Shown here piece after piece: positions 43,888 through 51,672 of a stretch of 64,000 nucleotides of DNA (position 1 is the first letter of the stretch; each line of letters opens with the position of its first letter). The notes below the pieces were generated by a model. That model was not told the DNA's origin. It searched no databases and saw only the letters and a program-made list of their open reading frames with translations. This DNA is from Rhodospirillaceae bacterium (GTDB taxonomy: Bacteria; Pseudomonadota; Alphaproteobacteria; Kiloniellales; DSM-21159). The stretch lies in contig CP030885.1 in NCBI GenBank assembly GCA_006969625.1, positions 558,001 through 622,000 on the forward strand, given 5' to 3'. The translations under genes were made by a program, and so were the position numbers.

Positions 43888-46287
43888 ATGAACGTCACCT
43901 TCTTGATGCGTCACCCGCTTTATGTGCGGCTGTACGAGCTGCCGCTGCGGGAAATGGCCGCGCAAGGTCACCACGTTCGCCTGGTGTTTCGCCGCCTGGA
44001 GAAGGATGTCGAGACGTCGCTGCTGGAGGAGTTGACGGCGACCTATCCGAATGTCGTCACCGAAGAAGCGGATGGCCGCTACGGCTGGTGGTGGCCGCTG
44101 ACCGACATCAACCGCGCGATCCGCGACTATGTGCGCTACCACCGGACGGAGTATTCCAGCGCAACGGCTTTGAGGGCCCGCGCACGGCGCCAGTTGCCGG
44201 ACCCCTTGGCCGACTATCTGGACCGGCGCGGCTGGCTAAGGCGGGCCTGGATGCGCCGGCTCTTCGACTTGCTGTGCCGCGCTCTCGAACGCCTGATCCC
44301 GCCCGACCCTTCGAGCCGCCGCAAGATCGAGCGCTGGCGCCCGGACGTGATTCTGGTGACGCCGATGGTCGATTTCGCCTACGTGCAGACGGAGTTCATC
44401 AAGGCGGGCCGGGCGCTCGGCGTCCCCACGGTGCTGGCCGTCGCGTCCTGGGACAATCTCAGCAACAAGGGTCTCGTCCACATTCAGCCCGATCGCGTCA
44501 TCGTCTGGAACGAGATTCAGCGCGACGAGGCGGTGCGTCTGCACGGGCTCGAGCGCGACCGCGTCGTCTGCACCGGGGCGCAGGCCTTCGATCAGTGGTT
44601 CGGCATGCAGCCGGGTACCGATCGTGCCGCTTTCTGCGCACAAGCCGGCGGCCTCGACCCCGACAAGCCGATCCTGCTCTACCTTTGTTCATCGATCTTC
44701 ATCTGCCGCGACGAGGTGAGCTTCGTGCGCGAGTGGCTCGCCGCCGTGCGCGGTTGCGACCAGGACGCCATCCGGACGGCCAACGTGCTGATCCGGCCGC
44801 ACCCCTCGAACGTGCATCAATGGCGGGACGTCGGCTTCGACGACCCGCACGTCGTGGTGTGGCCGCGCGGCGGCGCCCATGTCGTCGATGGCACGCGCAA
44901 GCAGGCCTACTTCGACTCGCTGTTTCACGCCGCCGCCGTGGTCGGCATCAACACCAGCGGCTTCATCGAAGCGGGCATCGTCGGTCGCCGCACCTTCACG
45001 CTCGCCACGGACCACTTCGCCGAGACCCAGGAAGGTACGCTGCACTTCCACTATCTGGTCGAAGGCGGCCTTCTCACCAAGGCGGAAACCTTCGATGTGC
45101 ACCTCGAGCAGTTGAAGGAAGCCTTCGACGATCCCCGAAAGGCGCAGCAGGGGGTCCGAGCCTTCGTGCGCGACTTCGTGCGACCGCACGGGCTGGAGGA
45201 GCCGGCGACGCCCAAGGTTGTGCAGGCGATGCTCTCGGCCGCCGAGCTGAAGTCCATCGGGTGGCGATCGCTTCCAGCGGCCCGCATCCTGCGCCCCCTG
45301 GCCCGCCGCCTGCTCGCCGGTTTGCGCGAGCAGCAGCTCAGATCTCGCCGGGCGAACGCCTGGTACGACATGGAGTTGGTAACCCGCGCACAGGCGCTGC
45401 GCGCTCGGCGCACGACGGCGCCGGTCGACGGCACGGCCGCCCTGACCTTCGAGGAAGACAGCCTGGGGCGGCAGTTGATCGCGGCGGCGAAAGCCAAGGG
45501 GCAAATCCTGGTCACCGCCTGGAACGGGCCTCCCGAGCTGGAAGCCCTCTATTTCATTCCGTTCCTGCGCTGGATGCGGCAGCTCTGCAATCTCGAGCCC
45601 GACCGGCTGACGGTGCTCAGCCGCAATCTGCCGCAAGCTTGGTTTGCCGATATCACACCCAACGTCGTCGCGGTTCCGCGCAAGGTCGTGCCGGACGAAG
45701 AACAGCGGTATGCACGCCGCAAGACGTCCGCGGCCATCTCGCAGACGGTGGAAGCCCGAGCGGTCGAGAATATCGTCGAGTTGTATCGGGACGGCATCAT
45801 CGGGATGGCGAACTGGCTTGACCATGCTCGCTACGTCGTTCGACCCAGAAGCTTGGGTACAAGCTTTTCCGAATCCATCCTGATCGATCAGAACGGCGTT
45901 CCGGCTGCGGCCCTCGAACGCGCCGTCGCGGCGTTGCGGGAGCGCGGCATGACGGTACGGACGACCGGCCGCGGCCCCAAGGAGGCATCGGCAGACGGTG
46001 CGCCGGGGTGCGTCTCGCCCGAGGAGATTCCCGAAGCCGTAAGGTCGGCGACGGCCGTCATAGGGCCGCTCGGCCCCGCAATCGCGGCCGCCGTCCAATG
46101 CGGTGCCCCGGCGCACGTTCTGGCCCAGCCCGGACGCGCCGCCGCACTGGACTATGCCGTCCTCGCCCAGATGGCCCAGGAGGCAGGCGGCCCGATCTAT
46201 CGCTACGAGGTCGCGGCTTTCGAAGCGGCTGTTGAGCTTGCCACCCGAGCCCATGGCGCGGCGCTTGGCCAGCCGCAGTTCGCCTAG
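43888..46287 (+). CDS. Two-domain glycosyltransferase-like protein, paralogous C-terminal domain
   Basis: About 799 residues; GAGGA precedes the ATG at 43888. The N-terminal half is of the CDP-glycerol glycerophosphotransferase-like GT-B kind: MNVTFLMRHPLYVRLYE, PTVLAVASWDNLSNKG, NVLIRPHPSNVHQWRD and VVGINTSGFIEAGIVGRRTF. The C-terminal half begins ILVTAWNGPPELEALYFIPF and mirrors the C-terminal domain of the divergent neighbour. It probably polymerises or modifies the glycan. The coiled-coil methyltransferase-like gene starts 22 bp downstream. Confidence 0.68.
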   Translation: MNVTFLMRHPLYVRLYELPLREMAAQGHHVRLVFRRLEKDVETSLLEELTATYPNVVTEEADGRYGWWWPLTDINRAIRDYVRYHRTEYSSATALRARARRQLPDPLADYLDRRGWLRRAWMRRLFDLLCRALERLIPPDPSSRRKIERWRPDVILVTPMVDFAYVQTEFIKAGRALGVPTVLAVASWDNLSNKGLVHIQPDRVIVWNEIQRDEAVRLHGLERDRVVCTGAQAFDQWFGMQPGTDRAAFCAQAGGLDPDKPILLYLCSSIFICRDEVSFVREWLAAVRGCDQDAIRTANVLIRPHPSNVHQWRDVGFDDPHVVVWPRGGAHVVDGTRKQAYFDSLFHAAAVVGINTSGFIEAGIVGRRTFTLATDHFAETQEGTLHFHYLVEGGLLTKAETFDVHLEQLKEAFDDPRKAQQGVRAFVRDFVRPHGLEEPATPKVVQAMLSAAELKSIGWRSLPAARILRPLARRLLAGLREQQLRSRRANAWYDMELVTRAQALRARRTTAPVDGTAALTFEEDSLGRQLIAAAKAKGQILVTAWNGPPELEALYFIPFLRWMRQLCNLEPDRLTVLSRNLPQAWFADITPNVVAVPRKVVPDEEQRYARRKTSAAISQTVEARAVENIVELYRDGIIGMANWLDHARYVVRPRSLGTSFSESILIDQNGVPAAALERAVAALRERGMTVRTTGRGPKEASADGAPGCVSPEEIPEAVRSATAVIGPLGPAIAAAVQCGAPAHVLAQPGRAAALDYAVLAQMAQEAGGPIYRYEVAAFEAAVELATRAHGAALGQPQFA

Positions 46288-46309
46288 TCGAGGTTGAAAA
46301 CGAGACGAC

Positions 46310-47392
46310 ATGTTCGAGCGCGTTAAGTTTCGGTTGCGCAAATGGTTGGAGACGGGGGGCTTGACCGATCGCGAAGCATTGTTGCTGAAGCGCATCGACG
46401 AGCTCGAAGCGCGTGCGACTAGGCAGCGCGACCGCACGCGCAAGCTGAGCGAACGGATCTCGCGCGACGTGAAGGCCCTGCGTACTGAGGACGCAAACCT
46501 GCGCGTTCGGGCGCGGGACATCGAGTTGGCGGTCCACCGCGAGACTCATCAGATCCACAAACTCATGGATTGGCGGTTCCGGGACCTGCAGAGAGGCGCG
46601 CGCATCAACGGAATGCTGGCCCTCGGCGCTCACGCCATGGGCGCCAGCGGCCGGATCGATGCGCCCTTGCATCGCCGTGAGGCCAGGGTCTACAGCCAGA
46701 ACGGCGAAGACGGGATCTTCCTGCACATCTTCGAGAAGGTCGGAACCACCGATCGGCGCTTCGTGGAAATCGGCGCAGGCGGCCTCGAGAACAACACCAA
46801 CAACCTGTTTTTCAACTTCGGCTGGAGCGGCTTCTGGCTCGATATGGATCAGGGCTGCATGGACGAGCTGGCCGACTATGTCGCGCGCTGCTTTCCGGAC
46901 TTGCAGGACCGCTACCGCGTGCATGTCGGCAAGGTCACGCCGGATAACGTCAACGCGCTGGTCGGTGACTATTGCCGAGGCACCGATCCCGATCTGCTGA
47001 CCATCGACATCGACGGCTACGATGGGCACGTGCTGCGGGCGTTGGATGTTGTGCGCCCGCGCGTCCTGGGGTGCGAGTACAACGGCGCCTTCGGGCTGCG
47101 CAACGCGATGGTGCCCTACGACGAGAACTTTTCCAGGAAGGACTACAATCGCTACTACTATGGGGCGTCGCTCGCGGCCTTGAATAAGATCGCGGCTTCG
47201 AAGGGGTATGCCCTGATCGGCTGCGACAGCCAGGGGGTCAACTGCTTCTTCGTGCGCGAAGATGCGCTCGGTCAGGCGTTTCCATCGCTAACGCCCGAAG
47301 AGGCCTTTGTGCCCAACCGGCGCTACGCCGTCAAAGGGGATATCGAGTCGCACTGGGAGATGGTGAAGGAACTCCCGCTCGAAGAAGCCTGA
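46310..47392 (+). CDS. FkbM-like methyltransferase-family protein with N-terminal coiled coil
   Basis: A 360-residue protein. Residues ~15-95 form a charged coiled coil (REALLLKRIDELEARATRQ). The second half begins EARVYSQNGEDGIFLHIFEK, the SQxGEDG motif of a group of sugar methyltransferase-like proteins, then RRFVEIGAGGLENNTNNLFF (motif I variant) and LLTIDIDGYDGHVLRAL. It probably methylates or binds a glycan end; a coiled-coil domain linked to a methyltransferase can act as a chain-length ruler in O-antigen systems, though that role is inference here. It ends 31 bp before a palindromic repeat. Confidence 0.75.
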   Translation: MFERVKFRLRKWLETGGLTDREALLLKRIDELEARATRQRDRTRKLSERISRDVKALRTEDANLRVRARDIELAVHRETHQIHKLMDWRFRDLQRGARINGMLALGAHAMGASGRIDAPLHRREARVYSQNGEDGIFLHIFEKVGTTDRRFVEIGAGGLENNTNNLFFNFGWSGFWLDMDQGCMDELADYVARCFPDLQDRYRVHVGKVTPDNVNALVGDYCRGTDPDLLTIDIDGYDGHVLRALDVVRPRVLGCEYNGAFGLRNAMVPYDENFSRKDYNRYYYGASLAALNKIAASKGYALIGCDSQGVNCFFVREDALGQAFPSLTPEEAFVPNRRYAVKGDIESHWEMVKELPLEEA

Positions 47393-47423
47393 CGCCGGGG
47401 TTCTCTGCGGTGGCCGCTCGATC

Positions 47424-47488
47424 TAGAGCAGGATCGTCTTGGATGGAATCGCTTTGGCGATCCCATCCAAGACGTGAATCCTGCTCTA
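47424..47488. repeat. Palindromic intergenic repeat, nested hairpin
   Basis: The outer arms tagagcaggat and atcctgctcta are perfect complements. The inner arms gtcttggatggaatcgc and gcgatcccatccaagac match at 16 of 17 positions. It may act as a bidirectional terminator between convergent genes. Confidence 0.85.
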
Positions 47489-47500
47489 TTCATGGAGTCA

Positions 47501-47562
47501 GAGAGCGATTCACGTCACTGGTGGAAGCGGATCCGCTTCCACCAGTGACGATCGCGCTCTAG
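47501..47562. repeat. Palindromic intergenic repeat with 34-bp perfect palindrome
   Basis: The core 47515-47548 is a perfect 34-bp palindrome around gatc (half site tcactggtggaagcg), flanked by gagcgattcacg and cgatcgcgctctag. Its right end supplies the TAG stop codon of the minus-strand FkbM gene. The same core recurs at 48711-48744. Confidence 0.88.
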
Positions 47563-48530
47563 CGGCCGAATACGACGTCCGATCCGCCGCCCGGCTTGTT
47601 GTGGACCTCGACAACCCGCAGGCCGCAGGCCCTGATGAGTTCGAGGGCCGCTTTGTCGCGCTGAGACCCGCCCTCGTCGACCCGCAGCTCGATCTGGAGT
47701 TGCTTCAAGCCGGGGTCCGACAGCACCCGACGCCCCCCTTCCAGGATCGCCGTGGTCAGGCCGTGAACGTCGATCTTCAGATAGTCCGGTGCCGGCAGAC
47801 CGTAGAGTTCCGCCAGGCCGTCGAGCGGCACGATGACGCCCGACTGGCGAGCTTCGTAGGGCTTGCGCTTCTTGCCCGTGAAGCTGAAGGCGTGCGCGAA
47901 GGCGAACTGGGACAGCTCCATCGACGCCACGGCGGGCGAGTCCCCGACGCCGAACGGCAGGCAGACGACGCGATCGTCCAGGCCGTTGAGCTCGACATTG
48001 GCGCAGAGGATGAAGTAGTTCACGGCCGCCGGCTCGAAGGCCACGACGCGCATGTCCGGGCGCATCGCCGCATAGAGCGTCAGCACGCCGATATTGGCAC
48101 CGACATCCCAGAGCACGCTGTCGGGTGCCATGCGATCGATCCAACTCAGGCTTTCCGGCTCCTGGGTACAGAACCGCATGGCACGCTTGGCTGTCCCCCG
48201 GCCGAGCGGGACCATCTTCACCTCTCCGCGCGGCGTTTCGATGCGGATCGGATGGGACAGCGCGACGCCGTTGGCACCTGCGCGCGCCAGATAGGCCTCC
48301 GGCGTCTCGGGCGCATCGGCCCCTTCGCTGACCGGAGCCGCAGGCGTCTTGGGCGTCTTCGGCTTCGCCGTTTTGCGTTTCCGCTTCTCGCCCCCGGACC
48401 GCTTCGGCTCGGGGGCCCGGTCCTCGCCAGCCGGCTGCGTCGAAGTCGGTGTTAGGCGGCCGGTCAGGCGTCGGTACAGGCGCCCGAGCGGCGACCCGGT
48501 CCACTTCGCTGTGCCTTGCAATGGTGCCAT
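47559..48530 (-). CDS. FkbM family methyltransferase
   Basis: About 323 residues; start MAPLQGTAKW at 48530. A basic low-complexity linker (KRKRKTAKPKTPKTP) precedes the catalytic domain. Motif I is LWDVGANIGVLTLYAAM, followed by VVAFEPAAVNYFILCANVEL and DYLKIDVHGLTTAILEGG, with His in place of Glu-adjacent Gly-His order usual for FkbM. A probable sugar O-methyltransferase. Both its ends touch repeats: the stop codon lies in one palindromic element and its upstream spacer (48531-48757) contains another copy. Confidence 0.83.
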   Translation of the reverse strand: MAPLQGTAKWTGSPLGRLYRRLTGRLTPTSTQPAGEDRAPEPKRSGGEKRKRKTAKPKTPKTPAAPVSEGADAPETPEAYLARAGANGVALSHPIRIETPRGEVKMVPLGRGTAKRAMRFCTQEPESLSWIDRMAPDSVLWDVGANIGVLTLYAAMRPDMRVVAFEPAAVNYFILCANVELNGLDDRVVCLPFGVGDSPAVASMELSQFAFAHAFSFTGKKRKPYEARQSGVIVPLDGLAELYGLPAPDYLKIDVHGLTTAILEGGRRVLSDPGLKQLQIELRVDEGGSQRDKAALELIRACGLRVVEVHNKPGGGSDVVFGR

Positions 48531-48696
48531 CTGCGCAATGGCTCGCCGTTTGGGTGGTGGGCAGAGGTTGTGACGGGGCGCGCGCGAAAGCTGAACGCTG
48601 CGTTCCCGCCATCTGGCTCGGTAGCATATCCCTCGACGACGATCCATGTCGAAGGCACTGCGCCGACCGACCGGTCGTGGGGGCTGCTCCTCTTGG

Positions 48697-48760
48697 CTAG
48701 AGCGCGATCATCACTGGTGGAAGCGGATCCGCTTCCACCAGTGAAGTGAATCCTGCTCTA
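48697..48760. repeat. Palindromic intergenic repeat, second copy of the 34-bp palindrome
   Basis: The core 48711-48744 is identical to 47515-47548. Outer arms are ctagagcgcgatc and gaatcctgctctag. Its right end supplies the TAG stop codon of manC (48758-48760), just as the other copy does for the FkbM gene. Confidence 0.88.
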
Positions 48761-50203
48761 GCGCTTCGGCTCGGCTGGCTGCAAGTCGCTGCGTCCGTAA
48801 ACGTCGTCAAGGCGGACGATGTCGTCTTCGCCGACGTAGTCCCCGCACTGGACTTCGATCAGGATCAGCGGCTTGTCGGTCGCGTTCTCCAGTCGGTGTT
48901 TGGCGCCCTTGGGGATGTAGACCGATTGATTGGGATGGACCGTCGAGCGTGTCTCGGCGCAGGTGACGGTGGCTTCGCCCTCGACCACCACCCAGTGTTC
49001 CGAGCGGTGGTGGTGATACTGCATCGAGAGGCGGCCGCCAGGATTGACGACGATGCGCTTGACCCGGAAGCCTTCGCCCTCGACCAGGTCCTCGTAATGT
49101 CCCCAGGGCCGGTAGACGGTCGGCGGCAGCTCGGTTTCCGGCCGGCCCTCGGCGGCCATCGCCTTGACGATCTTTCCGACCTCGGGGGCCTGGGCGCGCG
49201 TGGTCACAAGGGTCGCGTTCTTGGTCGAGACGACTACCAGATCCTCGACGCCGACACCGACCAGCAGGTGCTCGTCCTCGCTGCGGAAGTAGCTGTTGCG
49301 CGCCGCGCTCAAGCGTACCGCGCCGCGTGCGACGTTCCCGGCCGCGTCCTTGGCGTCCAGCTCCCAAAGGGCGTGCCAGGCGCCGACGTCGTTCCAGCCG
49401 CAGTCGACCGGCACCACGGCGGCCCGCTCGGTCCGCTCCATCACGGCGTAGTCGATCGAGATCGAAGGGCTGAGCGCGAAGCTGGCCTCGTCCAGCCGCA
49501 GGTAGTCGACGTCGGTGCGCGCGGCGTCCAGGGCGCGGCGCGCCGCCTCGACGATCTTCGGCTGCAGCCGCTCCATCTCTTCCAGCAGGCCGGCCGCCGG
49601 CATGACGAAGATGCCGCTGTTCCACAGGAAGGCCCCGTCCGTCAGGTAGCGCTCCGCCGTCGCCCGGTCGGGTTTTTCGACAAAGGCGGCGACCTCGTGC
49701 ACGCCGGGGGCCGCGGCCAGGGGTGCGCCCGAACGGATGTAGCCGTATCCCGTCTCCGGTCGGCTCGGCGCGATGCCGAAGGTGACCAGACGTCCGGCCG
49801 CCGCCGCCGCCGCGGCGCGTTGCAGGGCGGTGCGCAGCGCGGCCGTATCGGCGATGACGTGGTCGGCCGGCATCAGCGCCATGATCGCATCCGGGTCGCG
49901 GCGCACCAGCATCTCGGCCGCCACCGCGGCGGCAGGGGCGGTGTTGCGCGGGGCGGGCTCCAGCACGATGGCCTGGGGCGGGCACTCGATAGCCCGCAGT
50001 TGCTCGGCGATCAGGAAGCGGTGCTCGTTGTTGGCGATGACCAGCGGTGCGCCGAAACCCTGCGCGCCGGCGATCCGCAGCACGGTCTCCTGCAGCAAGG
50101 TCTTCTCGCCCAGCAGGGCGATGAGCTGCTTCGGATAGGTCTGGCGCGACAGGGGCCACAGCCTCGTGCCGGAGCCGCCGGACAGGACAACGGGATAGAT
50201 CAC
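48758..50203 (-). CDS. manC: Mannose-1-phosphate guanylyltransferase / mannose-6-phosphate isomerase
   Basis: A 481-residue type II bifunctional enzyme of usual length. The guanylyltransferase part has VVLSGGSGTRLWPLSRQTYP and KQLIALLG, LMPADHVIAD, AAFVEKPDRATAERY and FLWNSGIFVM. The C-terminal cupin (PGGRLSMQYHHHRSEHWVVV, then PNQSVYIPKGAKHRLEN) is the isomerase. It supplies GDP-mannose from fructose-6-phosphate-derived mannose-6-phosphate, and so the precursor of GDP-fucose. It stands alone between repeats and a 188-bp gap in which I see nothing. Confidence 0.96.
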   Translation of the reverse strand: MIYPVVLSGGSGTRLWPLSRQTYPKQLIALLGEKTLLQETVLRIAGAQGFGAPLVIANNEHRFLIAEQLRAIECPPQAIVLEPAPRNTAPAAAVAAEMLVRRDPDAIMALMPADHVIADTAALRTALQRAAAAAAAGRLVTFGIAPSRPETGYGYIRSGAPLAAAPGVHEVAAFVEKPDRATAERYLTDGAFLWNSGIFVMPAAGLLEEMERLQPKIVEAARRALDAARTDVDYLRLDEASFALSPSISIDYAVMERTERAAVVPVDCGWNDVGAWHALWELDAKDAAGNVARGAVRLSAARNSYFRSEDEHLLVGVGVEDLVVVSTKNATLVTTRAQAPEVGKIVKAMAAEGRPETELPPTVYRPWGHYEDLVEGEGFRVKRIVVNPGGRLSMQYHHHRSEHWVVVEGEATVTCAETRSTVHPNQSVYIPKGAKHRLENATDKPLILIEVQCGDYVGEDDIVRLDDVYGRSDLQPAEPKR

Positions 50204-50391
50204 GGGAGCACTCGCTTACGCTGAGGTGTCATGGTTCCGAGCCGTGCCCGCAGCGGGGTGTGGCACGTCCCGAGCATGGGCCTCTGAACGAGACGCGCGT
50301 AGGTGCGGGGATCGCCAAACGAGCCCGGCGGCCGCGGATCTGGTCTAGCCGATCGGAATTTCGCCGGAAAGCGAAAATCATGCCGTCACCG

Positions 50392-51654
50392 TTATTGGTC
50401 CGTATCGGCGCTTCGACCTGCCATCAGCGTGCGGTACAGGCCCAAAGTGCGTTCGGTGACTGTGTCCAACGAGAGGTCTTGTTCGACGAGACGGCGCCCG
50501 GCCTTGCCAAAACGCCGGCGCAGGTCGCCGTCGGCAATCAGACGCTCCAGTGCCGCCGCCAATTGCTCGGGCGAACGCGGCGGTACCAGTAGGCCGTTGT
50601 CTTCGTGTCGCACCACCTCGCGCGTACCGGGGACGTCCGTGGCGACGATCGGCCGGCCGCAGGCCGCGGCCTCGAGCAAGGTCTTCGGCAGCCCCTCGCC
50701 GCCGTGCGAGGCCAGGGCGGCGATGTGCGCCTCGGCCCAAAGGTCGCGGACGTCGCCGACGTGTCCGCGCCACTCGATCTGTGGTTGGCGGTCCCACTCC
50801 GCCATCTCCTCCTCGGTGATGCTCGCCGGATTCGTGCCGTCCGGCGTGCCCGCCAGCAGCAGACGGTGGGCGACGCCGCGCTGCTGCAGCCGCTCGCTGG
50901 CCGCAACCAGGTCGGCGATCCCCTTGAAGCGGACCATGCGGCTGGCGACGGCGACGGTCACCGGGCCCTCGCGCGGCTCGGGCAGTGGGGCGAAGCTGTC
51001 GGTATCGACGCCGGCGCCGCGGATCAGGCTGACCCGCGAGGACTTCAGCCCGCAGCGCTGCACCAGGAAATCCCGGTCGTTCGGGTTCTGGAACAGCGTG
51101 ATCCAGCCGTCCTGGCGCAGCAGCCGGCGCAGCGCGGCGAGCACCAGCCTGCGCAGCAGCGCCGCCCGCCAGCAACGTTCGGTGAAGGCGAAGCCCAGGC
51201 CGGCGATGGCATTGACGCCGCGCGCGATGCCGACCCGGCGCGCCGCGAGCCCGCCGTAGACGACCGGCCGCAGCGCCACGTGATGCACGAGGTCGGGACG
51301 CACCTCACGGTAGACTCGCATCACTTCGCGCACGGCACGCAGGTGCCCTAGCGGCGAGAACACGCTGCGCTGCAGAGCCAAGGGATGCAGGATCAGGCCG
51401 GCGTCGCGGATGCGTTCGGCCTCGCGGTCGACGCGCGTGGCGACATGCACCTCGTATCCGACGCGCTGCGCGGCCTCGGCAAGCTGCAGGCGATGGGAGA
51501 CGAAGGACCAATCCTCGGTCACCAGGAACAGCAGCCGCGGGCGCCGCTCGCAGGCCGGCCCGCTCGGCAAGGCGGTCTCTCCGCCGCGCGCGCCCGGTGC
51601 GCCGGCTGGCTCCGCCTGTCCAGGCGCGGGACCAAGAGTCTGCAGGGACGACAC
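50392..51654 (-). CDS. Family 4 glycosyltransferase
   Basis: About 420 residues, GT-B fold. The N-terminal domain starts LLFLVTEDWSFVSHRLQLAE and the C-terminal donor site has VAVASRMVRFKGIADLVAAS, then ASHGGEGLPKTLLEAAACGR and PIVATDVPGTREVV (E-x7-E region). A GTG at 51654 is the start used; the ~38 residues before LLFLVTEDW are proline-rich and could be a longer lead. It lies 18 bp after the FlaA1-type dehydratase on the same strand, so it may be the first transferase using that sugar. Confidence 0.87.
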   Translation of the reverse strand: MSSLQTLGPAPGQAEPAGAPGARGGETALPSGPACERRPRLLFLVTEDWSFVSHRLQLAEAAQRVGYEVHVATRVDREAERIRDAGLILHPLALQRSVFSPLGHLRAVREVMRVYREVRPDLVHHVALRPVVYGGLAARRVGIARGVNAIAGLGFAFTERCWRAALLRRLVLAALRRLLRQDGWITLFQNPNDRDFLVQRCGLKSSRVSLIRGAGVDTDSFAPLPEPREGPVTVAVASRMVRFKGIADLVAASERLQQRGVAHRLLLAGTPDGTNPASITEEEMAEWDRQPQIEWRGHVGDVRDLWAEAHIAALASHGGEGLPKTLLEAAACGRPIVATDVPGTREVVRHEDNGLLVPPRSPEQLAAALERLIADGDLRRRFGKAGRRLVEQDLSLDTVTERTLGLYRTLMAGRSADTDQ

Positions 51655-51672
51655 GCCTTGCCCGATCTAGCC

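Noticed and set aside
47424..47562. Structured ncRNA or riboswitch
   Set aside because: The copies are between genes and repeated near another gene end; a palindromic repeat explains them.
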